Assembly: GCF_900316895.1 (NCBI RefSeq)
Contig: NZ_ONER01000007.1
Span: 1 to 44,551 of the forward strand
Source: an uncultured Methanobrevibacter sp.
GTDB taxonomy: Archaea > Methanobacteriota > Methanobacteria > Methanobacteriales > Methanobacteriaceae
Reading direction: 5' to 3'
DNA length: 44,551 bases
Part shown: piece after piece, positions 23,787-31,657 of the stretch
Numbering within the stretch: position 1 is the first letter of the stretch
Layout: each line of letters begins with the position of its first letter
Translations under genes and position numbers: made by a program
Notes under the pieces: generated by a model
What the model saw: only the letters and a program-made list of their open reading frames with translations
Database searches by the model: none
Told to the model about the DNA's origin: nothing

Positions 23787-23957
23787 TGTATGGACCTATC
23801 ACTACATTATTCATTTTAAAAACACCGTACATATCTAACGAATCAATGCAACTACTTTTACCAAATTATTAAAAATAATTAAAAGTTCAATTAAAATAAT
23901 GATAAACAGATTGCCATCATGAAAAATAATTAACCGGAAAATCGAGGAAAATACGTC

Positions 23958-24548
23958 TTAAGATTTTACCAAAAACCATCCGGTTAGAAAACTCCAGATT
24001 ATCAGGGTGTAAACTGAAAGTCTCTCAAAGACCGGCATGTAAGGATTTTTCAAGATGAAAAACATTATCCAAAAAGCAATCAAACCCACTATTCCCAAAA
24101 TAAGGGTCATTTTTTGATAAGCTCCAAAATCATCCATTGATTTTGAAATCAAAACTAGCAGAATATTTCCACCTAAAATCGCCATCACGGCACCCAGAGT
24201 ATGATATCCGGAAGTCAAAGGGTTTCCACCATGAATCAAACCTACAATGATGACTCCCAAACCTGTAATTAATGTAAAAATAGAAATTACAGCCTTATTT
24301 TTAACAATAAGATCTTTAAACCTGTAGAAATATCCGAATATTAACGCTAAACCGACTAATATGAAAGCTGAATTCATCAGCCAAAACAATGGCGAATTTA
24401 AATTTGGAATCCCCAATTCAGAAATGGCATGAAAAACATAAGTATTGAAAAATGAAGCATTGAAAAAAGTTGCAGAAACAGCTTCCGCTACAATATAGTA
24501 CAAACTACCAATTATAAGGGCGATTCCGGCAACTTTGGACTTCATCAT
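23958..24548 (-). CDS. DUF998 family membrane protein
   Basis: The 196-residue protein has six predicted membrane helices. Its features fit DUF998 (COG3371): GIALIIGSLYYIVAEAVSA at the start, an extracellular-looking loop with HAISELGIPNLNSPLFWLMN, and GLIHGGNPLTSGYHTLGAVMAILGGNILLVL in the middle, with conserved histidines. No function is established for the family. Its ATG overlaps the stop of the SAP-domain gene by four bases, so it is the second gene of a two-gene operon. The histidine- and glycine-bearing GxxHxGG loop may bind a ligand, but that is a guess. Confidence 0.75.
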   Translation of the reverse strand: MMKSKVAGIALIIGSLYYIVAEAVSATFFNASFFNTYVFHAISELGIPNLNSPLFWLMNSAFILVGLALIFGYFYRFKDLIVKNKAVISIFTLITGLGVIIVGLIHGGNPLTSGYHTLGAVMAILGGNILLVLISKSMDDFGAYQKMTLILGIVGLIAFWIMFFILKNPYMPVFERLSVYTLIIWSFLTGWFLVKS

Positions 24549-25483
24549 TGGATACCGAATTTCTTATTGAAGAATTTTTCTCTCATTTCAAAGTTCAGCT
24601 CTTCAATGTCTGCACCGTCAATGGCTTTAAGCAATGTCTTATAGCAGGTCTTTTTAGGTACGGTGACATGTTTGATATGGGATTTGTTCCAAATCTTATC
24701 AAATCTTTTCTTTAGGCTGCCCATCTTAAGCTTTTCCAAAACATTCCTTAAGTTAACCACATTGGCTTCGTTGATGATTTCATATGTGGCATAAGTCTGA
24801 ACATCCAGGGAAATCGGATTTAGTCCTAAAATAAAATGCTGCAAATCATAGTCAAGGAAGGATTCATAATCGCCGTCATATGCATAGACATGTGCCTTTG
24901 CGGATAATGCAAGCCTGAACACTTCAAACTGATTGTTCACCAATGCCCTTGAGATGATTTCGTCACAGAAATTCAATCCGGTTTCAATCATTCCGGCAGA
25001 TGATCCTTCAACATAAGTTTCATAATCCTCAAATCTGAACTGTACAAGAGCAAACATGTAGAGGTCTATCCATTCGTTTTCCTTTAAAAACTCATGTGCC
25101 TTGTCGGTCAACTCCAAATTGTCGAATGACTTGTTAGAGCTTGTTGACACATTCAAATTACTTGCATCTTTAGCTTCTTTTAATAAAGGCAAAACCCTTT
25201 CTACAAGCTCTTGCTTTTTGCCTGAAACTTTCAATCCGTTTTCTCTCAAGATATCCTTTAGCTCGGAGACAATATATTTTTTGGAAATGTATTCGGCAGT
25301 TATTTCCACATCCGCAGTTAACTCAACATCACCCTTAAGGTATCCTTCATCAATTAAGTAATTAATACATTCTTCAGCTGATGCGAATGTTCCGAACTGA
25401 CCTTCATTTAAAATATCTTCAAGTTCATAACCGTTATTTAAAAAATTTAAAACATTGAATACTTCTAATTTTTGTTCACTCAC
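24545..25483 (-). CDS. SAP-domain protein, putative DNA-binding
   Basis: The 312-residue protein has a helical N-terminus with an FNVLNFLNNGYELEDIL pattern (about 8-24). A SAP motif follows at about 71-105 (YIVSELKDILRENGLKVSGKKQELVERVLPLL), with the usual L-x-x-x-L-x-x-x-G-L-x-x-x-G-x-K-x-x-L spacing. SAP modules bind AT-rich DNA. The larger C-terminal part (about 125-312) is helical, with aromatic residues (FRFEDYETY, DYESFLDYDL), and I cannot assign it. It is coupled to a DUF998 membrane protein by a 4-base overlap. Known SAP proteins act in chromatin and repair; no nuclease or ligase domain is visible here. Confidence 0.7.
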   Translation of the reverse strand: MSEQKLEVFNVLNFLNNGYELEDILNEGQFGTFASAEECINYLIDEGYLKGDVELTADVEITAEYISKKYIVSELKDILRENGLKVSGKKQELVERVLPLLKEAKDASNLNVSTSSNKSFDNLELTDKAHEFLKENEWIDLYMFALVQFRFEDYETYVEGSSAGMIETGLNFCDEIISRALVNNQFEVFRLALSAKAHVYAYDGDYESFLDYDLQHFILGLNPISLDVQTYATYEIINEANVVNLRNVLEKLKMGSLKKRFDKIWNKSHIKHVTVPKKTCYKTLLKAIDGADIEELNFEMREKFFNKKFGIQ

Positions 25484-25776
25484 TTAAACACCTTTTATGT
25501 TATATACTAAACTTCCAAAAAAGAAAGAATAAAAATTATTATCATAACTATATATCTTTTTTAATTAATTTAATATTTTGCATAATTTTTTTGAATTCGA
25601 AACACTCCAAAAAAACAAATTTTGACAACATCAAAAAATATCAGATCTTCCCAAGGGTTTTTCAAATCACATTATTGAATAAACGGTTTTTGACGAAAAC
25701 AATGTTACGAATTCAAATCTCTATTAGAAGGGAAACATGACCTTAAAAAATCAGAAAATCGAAAAAAAATAAAAAA
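25484..25776. other. AT-rich intergenic region without recognised gene
   Basis: The 293 bases between the SAP-domain gene and the STAS-like gene carry no ORF with a good start signal. One 11-codon frame at 25737 follows AGGG but is too short to claim. TATA-like sequences near 25490-25560 on the minus strand could start the SAP/DUF998 operon. No dyad, box C/D pattern or tRNA-like fold was seen. Confidence 0.5.
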
Positions 25777-26034
25777 TTATGGATTGCACGCTTCGTCAGC
25801 AGCACCCATAACAACTTTAACTTCATCAGACAGGTTTATTTCTGATATTTTTTTATCGGACTCCAGCTTGGCGGTGTAGTATGCCTGCGCAAAATTCATT
25901 GTAACAAACATTACTTCCTTGAAATCAATTATAAAGTCATCCTTAGGGATTTTATTTAAAATATCGATCAGTTCTATCGCATCGTCACTGGATTCCAAAT
26001 GAGTGCCGAATTCGGCACCTAAATTAATCATCAT
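25777..26034 (-). CDS. small STAS-like protein (DUF4325-type)
   Basis: The 85-residue protein has the order strand, IDFKEVMFVTMNFAQAYYTAKL, strand, which looks like STAS-like DUF4325 domains. Such domains are found fused or next to histidine-kinase-like ATPases in some bacteria. Here the STAS-like domain is alone and no kinase lies beside it. The phosphorylatable serine of classical anti-sigma antagonists is replaced by T in VTMNFAQ, so phosphoregulation is doubtful. The ATG follows GGTG. It is divergent from a cysteine-rich miniprotein gene across a 50-base shared promoter region. The family call is by pattern and moderate at best. Confidence 0.5.
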   Translation of the reverse strand: MMINLGAEFGTHLESSDDAIELIDILNKIPKDDFIIDFKEVMFVTMNFAQAYYTAKLESDKKISEINLSDEVKVVMGAADEACNP

Positions 26035-26084
26035 TTTAACACCTACATTAATATTTAAAATTTATAATTAATATAATAATTCAC

Positions 26085-26240
26085 ATGAAGTGTCCGAAAT
26101 GTGAGAGAAAACTGAAAAAAGTATTTCATGGTGCAAGCGAGGAAATGGCAATGGAATCATTAAACGGAGAGGTAATACTTGGAAACTGCTGCGAAAGCGA
26201 GTATAACTACTACTGCGAGAATTGCGACGAATTTTTTTAG
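26085..26240 (+). CDS. cysteine-rich zinc-ribbon miniprotein (51 aa)
   Basis: The frame encodes a 51-residue protein with CPKC at residues 3-6, a CC pair near 36-37 and CENC at 45-48. This suggests a zinc ribbon with a long central loop (KVFHGASEEMAMESLNGEVILGN). No Shine-Dalgarno precedes the ATG. A TATA-like ATATTTAAAA at about 26051-26060 is placed about 25 bases upstream, as expected for a leaderless mRNA. Its stop directly abuts the stop of the convergent gene at 26241. Cysteine spacing and clean gene fit support coding despite the small size; the role is unknown. Confidence 0.6.
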   Translation: MKCPKCERKLKKVFHGASEEMAMESLNGEVILGNCCESEYNYYCENCDEFF

Positions 26241-26600
26241 TTATAATCCTAAAACATCCCTGTCAGGATTTGAATTTTTGAACAGATTGATACTTATATC
26301 CCTTCCGTATGTGAATTTCAGAAGGCCAGCATGGATTGACTTTAAATCATCATCCGTAAATCCTTCAAGATAGTAGATCTTGCCCCTTTCACCAACATTC
26401 ATCAAAAAACGAATCATATGCCTGTAAACCATGATGGAATGAGGCCTATACACTATTATATCATCGGTAATATATTCAATAAGCATATCCATCTCCAAAA
26501 AGTCAGGCTGAATCACTTCAACATTGCAATTTGGAAATTTCTCTTTAATAATTGATTCATAATCCACTGCATCACCAATTAAAAATTTCAACATAATCAT
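26241..26600 (-). CDS. hypothetical protein (about 119 aa)
   Basis: I do not recognise this protein. It looks like a compact alpha/beta fold: MLKFLIGDAVDYESIIKEKFPN, NCNVEVIQPDFLEMDMLIEYI, DDIIVYRPHSIMVYRHMIRFLM, then GKIYYLEGFTDDDLKSIH. It lacks membrane segments. The annotated frame begins MIMLKFL; the third-codon ATG (26594) may be the actual start. It is convergent with the zinc-ribbon miniprotein. It is also divergent from the MarR-MATE operon, so the dyads at 26621-26669 also lie upstream of this gene and may regulate it. Confidence 0.5.
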   Translation of the reverse strand: MIMLKFLIGDAVDYESIIKEKFPNCNVEVIQPDFLEMDMLIEYITDDIIVYRPHSIMVYRHMIRFLMNVGERGKIYYLEGFTDDDLKSIHAGLLKFTYGRDISINLFKNSNPDRDVLGL

Positions 26601-26620
26601 TAATAAAGTATTTCAACTAT

Positions 26621-26669
26621 TGTTTATCGATAAACAGTTTCCGAGGAAACATTTATATGTTGTCACATA
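26621..26669 (+). promoter_or_regulatory. MarR-MATE promoter with three consecutive dyads
   Basis: TGTTTATCGATAAACA (26621-26636) is a perfect 16-bp palindrome. Without a gap it is followed by GTTTCC-GA-GGAAAC (26637-26650). The TATA box TTTATATG is at 26652-26659, and a third dyad TATGT-TGTC-ACATA (26656-26669) overlaps it. A MarR-type regulator encoded just downstream is the natural candidate to bind one of them and control itself and the MATE exporter. The expected transcription start is near 26678. Confidence 0.6.
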
Positions 26670-26721
26670 CAAAATAATTTTGAAGATTGAAAAATCTTAC
26701 ATAACTCATTTAGAGGAAAAC

Positions 26722-27174
26722 ATGACAAACGAAAATGATGCTGACAAATTTGATTCCATGCCTTTTATTGCATTAATCCACAACATATCAAAAAATAGAC
26801 TAAGATACTCAATAAAAAATCCGAATCAACTGGATATGATTCATGAAGGACGTTATTTAATTACAATTAACAAAAGAAGTGGTCTTTCGCAAGATGACCT
26901 TGCGGATACATTCACCCAAAGCAAGGGAACAATAGCTAAGGCCTTAAGGAAACTGGAAGATAAAGGGTATGTTGAACGAATAATAGATGAAAACAACAGA
27001 AGAAAATACATTTTAAAAACAACAAAAGAAGGGAAAGAATTAGCCATTTTATTGGAAAATGATTTGAAAGAATGGGAAAAAAATGTTGGAATCGATGAAC
27101 TGGACGAAAGAACAAAAGACCAGTTAAAAAACATAGCCAGAAAAAGTGAAGATATTTTGAAGGACAGTGATTGA
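26722..27174 (+). CDS. MarR family transcriptional regulator
   Basis: The 150-residue protein has the MarR layout. Dimerising helices at both ends flank a winged helix containing SGLSQDDLADTFTQSKGTIAKALRKLEDKGYVERIIDENNRRKYILKTTKEGKEL, with the DxR-like wing (DENNRRKY). A longer frame from 26620 begins upstream of the TATA box at 26652 and cannot be transcribed from it. The ATG at 26722 follows AGAGGA with suitable spacing and is taken as the start. MarR proteins often repress an adjacent efflux gene until a toxic ligand binds. The next gene is a MATE exporter, starting one base after the stop, and dyads cover the promoter. Confidence 0.88.
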   Translation: MTNENDADKFDSMPFIALIHNISKNRLRYSIKNPNQLDMIHEGRYLITINKRSGLSQDDLADTFTQSKGTIAKALRKLEDKGYVERIIDENNRRKYILKTTKEGKELAILLENDLKEWEKNVGIDELDERTKDQLKNIARKSEDILKDSD

Positions 27175-27175
27175 T

Positions 27176-28540
27176 ATGGCAAATAAGAACGTTGAGTTGA
27201 TGAGGGGAGAGCCGGAAAGGGCAGTAAAGAAACTTGCCATTCCGATAATGATATCAATGATTTTAACCGCATTGTACAATATCGTTGACGGAATATGGGT
27301 GGCAGGCCTCGGACCGACTGCAATTGCAGGAATAGGATTCGTAACACCTATTTTCATGATTTTGAACGGAGCAAGCGTCGGACTTGGAAACGGTGCTACA
27401 AGCAGCATTTCCAGATTCATTGGAGCAAAGAACAAGGAAATGGCAACTGAATCCGCAACACAGTCCCTATTCATATTTCTGATAGCTTCAGTCGCATTAA
27501 CAATCATTTTCCTCATAATACAGGAACCATTGCTTAAAAGCTACGGTGCAACAGGACAAACACTGAAAGAAGCTATTGCCTATGCTACACCACTGTTTTT
27601 AGGTCTTGTTGCCTTGATGTTTGGAAACGGATGCAGCGGAATCCTTCGTGGCGAAGGAGACATGAAACGTGCAATGTATGTCGTAGTTGCCACAGTCATC
27701 CTAAATGCAAGCCTTGACCCGATATTCATATACACATTAGGTTTAGGCTCAGCCGGAGCATCACTTGCAACAATCGTGAGCTCAGCAATTTCAGCGATAA
27801 TAATTTTATACTGGATTCTGATTAAAAAGGACACATACATTGACGTTACCCTTAAAAACTTCAAGTTCAACTCAAAGCTGGCAAGAGATATTTTGAAGGT
27901 AGGAATTCCATCTGCACTGGACATGCTCATTATGGCGATTGCGATGTCAATCTATCTATTCGTAATATCCGTGGTCGGAGGAGACTATGGAATAGCCACA
28001 TTCACATCCGGCCAAAGATTATACCTTTTTGCAATAATGCCTCTTACAGCTATAGGATCCGCAGTTATCGCAGTATCCGGAAGTGCATATGGAGCTCGAA
28101 ACGGAGATTACCTTTCAAGAGCCCATAAGTTCGGTGCAAAGTTCGGTTTGGCTTTAGGTACTGCAATTACATTAATACTTGTGATATTTGCAACTCCTCT
28201 AGCTACAATATTTGCATATACTCCTGAAACTGCAAATCTGGTTCCGGGAATTGCACAATACCTTCAGCTGGTATGTCCATGTCTGATTTTAACTGGAATA
28301 GGAATACCTTCAAGCTTCTTCTATCAGGGAATAGGTAAGGGAACATACAGCCTGATGTTTACAATCCTTAGGGAAATCCTCTTTGTTGTTCCATTGATTT
28401 ACATGTTTGTATTCCTCTTAAACATGGATTTGATTGGTATCTGGTTGGGATTATGTATCGGAAGGGCAATAGCCAGCATACTCAACTATGCATTTGCAAG
28501 ATACGAGATTAAAAGAACAAGAGAAAAATTCGGAAATTAG
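27176..28540 (+). CDS. MATE family multidrug/sodium efflux protein
   Basis: The 454-residue membrane protein has 12 hydrophobic segments in two similar halves. The first half contains YNIVDGIWVAGLGPTAIAGIGFVTPI and GLGNGATSSISRFIGAKN; the second has GQRLYLFAIMPLTAIGSAVIAVSGSAYGARN. This is the NorM/DinF-type MATE pattern, which exports cationic drugs or toxins in exchange for Na+ or H+. In the frame from 27167 the first codon is a GTG within the MarR end; the ATG at 27176, after GTGATT, is preferred. It is coupled to the MarR gene. The natural substrate is not shown by the sequence. Confidence 0.9.
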   Translation: MANKNVELMRGEPERAVKKLAIPIMISMILTALYNIVDGIWVAGLGPTAIAGIGFVTPIFMILNGASVGLGNGATSSISRFIGAKNKEMATESATQSLFIFLIASVALTIIFLIIQEPLLKSYGATGQTLKEAIAYATPLFLGLVALMFGNGCSGILRGEGDMKRAMYVVVATVILNASLDPIFIYTLGLGSAGASLATIVSSAISAIIILYWILIKKDTYIDVTLKNFKFNSKLARDILKVGIPSALDMLIMAIAMSIYLFVISVVGGDYGIATFTSGQRLYLFAIMPLTAIGSAVIAVSGSAYGARNGDYLSRAHKFGAKFGLALGTAITLILVIFATPLATIFAYTPETANLVPGIAQYLQLVCPCLILTGIGIPSSFFYQGIGKGTYSLMFTILREILFVVPLIYMFVFLLNMDLIGIWLGLCIGRAIASILNYAFARYEIKRTREKFGN

Positions 28541-28731
28541 CATATATTCCGCATACCATCACCATTCCACTAAAATGTTTTAAACTTCACTATTTTAACC
28601 ATCCCAAAATATTGATTTTAGTTTTTAAAATTGATTTAACCTCTTTAAATTGCTCAAATTTAAAACTTAACCCTTTATAAGCGATGAAAAATAATATAGA
28701 AAACACAAGTAAAATTTTAGAGGTTAAGAAA

Positions 28732-29253
28732 ATGAATAAAACAGAATTCGATTATAAAACAAGAACTATAAGAGAAGTCTTCAGCGACACAAGAAAAATA
28801 TGCATCGCTCCAAAACATGAAATAAAACTTGATGAGGAGGTTCATCCGGGAGGCGACATCTTTAAAACTGAAGACGGAGAATACATTGATTTTGAAACCC
28901 AATTAAAAGACTTTGATGCAGAAGAACTTGCAAAATATGTTGAATTTGCTGAAAATCTCTATGAAAAACATCAAAAAAAGGTATCAGTCTACATCCTATG
29001 CCCAAAAAACATCAATGTTAACGTCAGGGAATGTCCATTGAAATCAGATTCCGATTTCACAATAAAGCTTGCATGCTCACAGGACGACATCTGCCATCTG
29101 ATTTTAAACCGCATCAAGAACAAGCTTAAAAACGAGATTGCCCTTGACTGTGATGACATCAATGCCGTTGAAATGCTTCCGGTAATGTGCAACAGACATG
29201 AGAGGAACTATTTCAGGGCAGAATCCATAAAAATTCTGAATATGGTCTATTGA
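28732..29253 (+). CDS. hypothetical protein, possible PD-(D/E)XK-like fold
   Basis: The 173-residue protein (MNKTEFDYKTRTI...) has a run GGDIFKTEDGEYIDFETQLKDF followed by KVSVYILCPKN. This loosely resembles the D...E-x-Q core and following strand of Rpn/PD-(D/E)XK nucleases. Four cysteines are scattered (IC, EC, AC, MC). The assignment is weak. A longer frame starts at 28684, but a TATA box (TTTATAA, about 28675) predicts transcription from about 28700. The ATG at 28732 follows GAGGTTA, so the later start was chosen. Its stop is immediately followed by the end of convergent tarJ. Confidence 0.5.
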   Translation: MNKTEFDYKTRTIREVFSDTRKICIAPKHEIKLDEEVHPGGDIFKTEDGEYIDFETQLKDFDAEELAKYVEFAENLYEKHQKKVSVYILCPKNINVNVRECPLKSDSDFTIKLACSQDDICHLILNRIKNKLKNEIALDCDDINAVEMLPVMCNRHERNYFRAESIKILNMVY

Positions 29254-30270
29254 TTATTTGTTCCATTTCAGGATGGTTTTGCCGAAGTGTGAAATGTAAT
29301 CCTTATCAAAGGCTTCCTTCAAGTCGGACAGGGTATTTATTTCACATATGTTTGTAACCAGCTTTTCAAGATATTCAAACAGCTGAGGATTTTGTTTGAG
29401 GGTCTCCACCACTCCAACAAAGTCTTCCCTTTCGGATCGGCTGTTTCCCTGGAGTGTCAATCCCTTTTCCAAAACCATTCTTGTATTGACAGGTATAGGA
29501 TATTCGCTTACTCCAAAGAGGTTTATTGTCCCTTGAGGATTGATTAAATCGATAATCTGTTCGATTGCTGATTGGGATGCGCTTGATCCTACACATTCAA
29601 AGCCGTGGTCAATTACCAAATCATCCGGAACGTTGTGTATCTGATGGATTTCATCTGCAAATGAAAACAGGTTCAGGTTTTCAAGGTGCTTTCCGAAAAC
29701 TATGATTTTGGATTGTGGGAACCTATTCTTCAAGAGAAGTGCAGTTATGAAACCCAGGTTTCCGTCTCCCCAAACTCCCAATGCATCCTTTGGGGTTATT
29801 GCAAGTTCTGAAAACTTGGAAATGCCTTGATAGGCAACTGTTATAAGTTCTATGAATGCTGAAACTTTTGGATCGAAATCGTCAGGAATTTTGACTACAC
29901 GGCTTGAATCCAGCTTTATCAAATCGGATGTGAAACCGTCAAATCCGCTTCCCCTGAATTTGGATTTGTATGAATAGTTGGCTCTACAGACATCTTCCCC
30001 CATGGGAGTGTTTGGAATCATTACAACATTGTCTCCAGCTTCAAATTCTCCTGTTTTGTCATATATCACTTCACCAATCCCTTCATGAATCAGTGCCATC
30101 GGCAATTTTTCTTCAAGAACCTCTGCAGGCCTTGAGCCTTGATAGTATCTTTGGTCGGCCTGGCAGATTGAAAGATAGGTTGGCCTTACGACCACTCCGT
30201 CAAGCTCTACCTCATCAATCGATTCCTCGAAAAATTTTGGGGATTTAAGCCTATAAACAATGTTAATCAT
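29254..30270 (-). CDS. tarJ: ribulose-5-phosphate reductase (TarJ-like, NADPH-dependent)
   Basis: This medium-chain dehydrogenase matches my memory of Staphylococcus aureus TarJ along its length. Shared features include MINxVYxL at the start, LSICQADQRYYQGSRP, LPMALIHEGIGEV, VMIPNTP, GVWGDGNLGFITALLL, FECVGSSASQSAI, and NTRMVLEKGLTLQGNSRS, with FGKTILKW at the end. TarJ reduces ribulose 5-phosphate to ribitol 5-phosphate. The TarI partner lies directly upstream and overlaps by 8 bases (ATGATTAA junction). The frame can be opened at 30282 (TTG), but the ATG at 30270 gives the TarJ N-terminus and follows GAGGATG. The zinc-site cysteine is retained in SICQAD. The pair should supply CDP-ribitol for a surface polymer. 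Confidence 0.9.
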   Translation of the reverse strand: MINIVYRLKSPKFFEESIDEVELDGVVVRPTYLSICQADQRYYQGSRPAEVLEEKLPMALIHEGIGEVIYDKTGEFEAGDNVVMIPNTPMGEDVCRANYSYKSKFRGSGFDGFTSDLIKLDSSRVVKIPDDFDPKVSAFIELITVAYQGISKFSELAITPKDALGVWGDGNLGFITALLLKNRFPQSKIIVFGKHLENLNLFSFADEIHQIHNVPDDLVIDHGFECVGSSASQSAIEQIIDLINPQGTINLFGVSEYPIPVNTRMVLEKGLTLQGNSRSEREDFVGVVETLKQNPQLFEYLEKLVTNICEINTLSDLKEAFDKDYISHFGKTILKWNK

Positions 30271-30973
30271 TTCCATCCTCAAGTATTGTATTAGCTAATT
30301 TCAAGTCATAAGGGTATGTAATCTTGATATTTGTCACTTCACCCTCAACTAGATGTACATCTTCATCTTTAAGTGTGAATATTTTGCATGCATCTGTCAG
30401 TATATTGGTTTCGGCTTCTGTTAAACTATTGATTAAGTTGAAAAGTTTCTTTATATTGAAGCTCTGTGGCGTTTGGCCTTGGTAATAATAATCCCTCACA
30501 GGGATGCTTTCGATAGTCTCACCATTGACGCTTTCGACAATAGTATCTGTAGCAGGTATGACAGTATCGCAGGCACCATATTTTCTTGCCGCATCGATAT
30601 TGTCCCTTATGATTCTGTGGGTTACAAATGGACGCACTGAATCGTGCGTAATGATAATTGACTCATCATCGATGCCGAAATTGTCTTCAATATATTTGAT
30701 GCTGTTCATGATTGTGTCGTTTCTGGTTTCGCCACCTTCAATGACAATTATGTCATCATTTTCACCAATATAATCATTGATAAGATTATTAGTGTGATTT
30801 ATAAAGTTTTTTGGAATCAGAACGATTATTTTGTCGATGTTTTCATTGATTACAAACTTTTCAATAGTATGAATAATTACAGGCTTATTTCCTAAGGTCA
30901 GAAATTGTTTGGGAGTATCTGTACCGCCCATTCTTGAACCTATTCCTCCTGCAAGTATCGCTGCAAAAATCAT
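30263..30973 (-). CDS. tarI: ribitol-5-phosphate cytidylyltransferase (TarI-like)
   Basis: The 236-residue nucleotidyltransferase belongs to the IspD/TarI family. AAILAGGIGSRMGGTDTPKQFL is the CTP-binding loop, and IEGGETRNDTIMNSI, THDSVRPFVTHRII, IPVRDYYYQGQTPQSFNIKKLF and LTDACKIF follow. The pattern is that of TarI rather than IspD, and the downstream TarJ settles it. The product would be CDP-ribitol, a wall polymer precursor in Gram-positive bacteria. The Shine-Dalgarno GGAG includes the stop codon of the methyltransferase upstream (7-base gap), so the methyltransferase, tarI and tarJ form one operon. No ribitol polymerase or transferase is present in the window. Confidence 0.9.
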   Translation of the reverse strand: MIFAAILAGGIGSRMGGTDTPKQFLTLGNKPVIIHTIEKFVINENIDKIIVLIPKNFINHTNNLINDYIGENDDIIVIEGGETRNDTIMNSIKYIEDNFGIDDESIIITHDSVRPFVTHRIIRDNIDAARKYGACDTVIPATDTIVESVNGETIESIPVRDYYYQGQTPQSFNIKKLFNLINSLTEAETNILTDACKIFTLKDEDVHLVEGEVTNIKITYPYDLKLANTILEDGND

Positions 30974-30979
30974 ATGAAT

Positions 30980-31567
30980 TTACTCCTTTTTAAATATGAT
31001 TAGGTAGTGGGATTTGCCTTGGGGATTTTCTTCACCGATGTCTACTGTCAGATGATCCCTTTTAAGGCCATATTGGTTGAATATCTTTTCCATCTCGACA
31101 TGTGAAATTCTGATATCAATAGGAGGACCTTTAGTCATTTCTATAGGTTTGAAATCCATTATGGCAATCCTTCCGTCTGATTTGGTAATTCTTTTTAATT
31201 CGTTAATGACATCTTCCTTTTGGCTGGATTCCTTGAATCCATGGAAAACATTAAGCATCAGAACAATATCCACAGATTCATCACCTACACCAGGAATGGT
31301 TTTGGTAATGTCTGCTTCGATAGGAATCAGATTTTCAATATTGTTCTCATCAACGTATTCCTGCAATTCCTTGATAGATTCTGCATAAGCGTCAACAGCA
31401 TAAGCCTTGCCCTGCGGGAGATATTTATCAATGGCCTTTTTAGAAATGTAACCGTCACCGCATCCAGCATCCAAAAAAGTTTCATTGCCGTTGAGATTTA
31501 ATTCTGTCAGTATCTCATCAGAATCCAGGAAATTTGCACTTGATTTTCCATGATGTCTATGCTCCAT
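30980..31567 (-). CDS. class I SAM-dependent methyltransferase (copy A)
   Basis: The 195-residue protein begins with a histidine-rich MEHRHHGKSSANFLDSDEIL. SAM-binding motif I is FLDAGCGDGYISKKA (about 36-50), followed by AVDAYAESI, VDIVLMLNVFHGF and GRIAIMDFKP. This is a UbiE/methyltransferase-25 type fold with no specific target domain. It is a paralogue of the protein at 31658-32260, sharing the whole domain order. It ends seven bases before tarI and contributes its Shine-Dalgarno, so it is cotranscribed with the CDP-ribitol genes. Whether it methylates a lipid, polymer or metal (arsenic-type) substrate cannot be read from the sequence; the characteristic arsenite-binding cysteines are absent. 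Confidence 0.8.
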   Translation of the reverse strand: MEHRHHGKSSANFLDSDEILTELNLNGNETFLDAGCGDGYISKKAIDKYLPQGKAYAVDAYAESIKELQEYVDENNIENLIPIEADITKTIPGVGDESVDIVLMLNVFHGFKESSQKEDVINELKRITKSDGRIAIMDFKPIEMTKGPPIDIRISHVEMEKIFNQYGLKRDHLTVDIGEENPQGKSHYLIIFKKE

Positions 31568-31657
31568 AATTACACCTTACTAATAATCTTTAAAAAATAG
31601 TATTTAAAATTTTCAAAAAAAGTTTAGGAGAGTTTAAAACTCTCAATCAAAAAAAAG

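Noticed and set aside
25737..25772. An 11-codon ORF after AGGG in the 25484-25776 gap
   Set aside because: Too short, no matching TATA box, and no cysteine or other distinctive content to support coding.
30263..30973. Reading this gene as ispD (isoprenoid synthesis)
   Set aside because: Archaea make isoprenoids by the mevalonate route, the motif set is TarI-like, and tarJ overlaps it.
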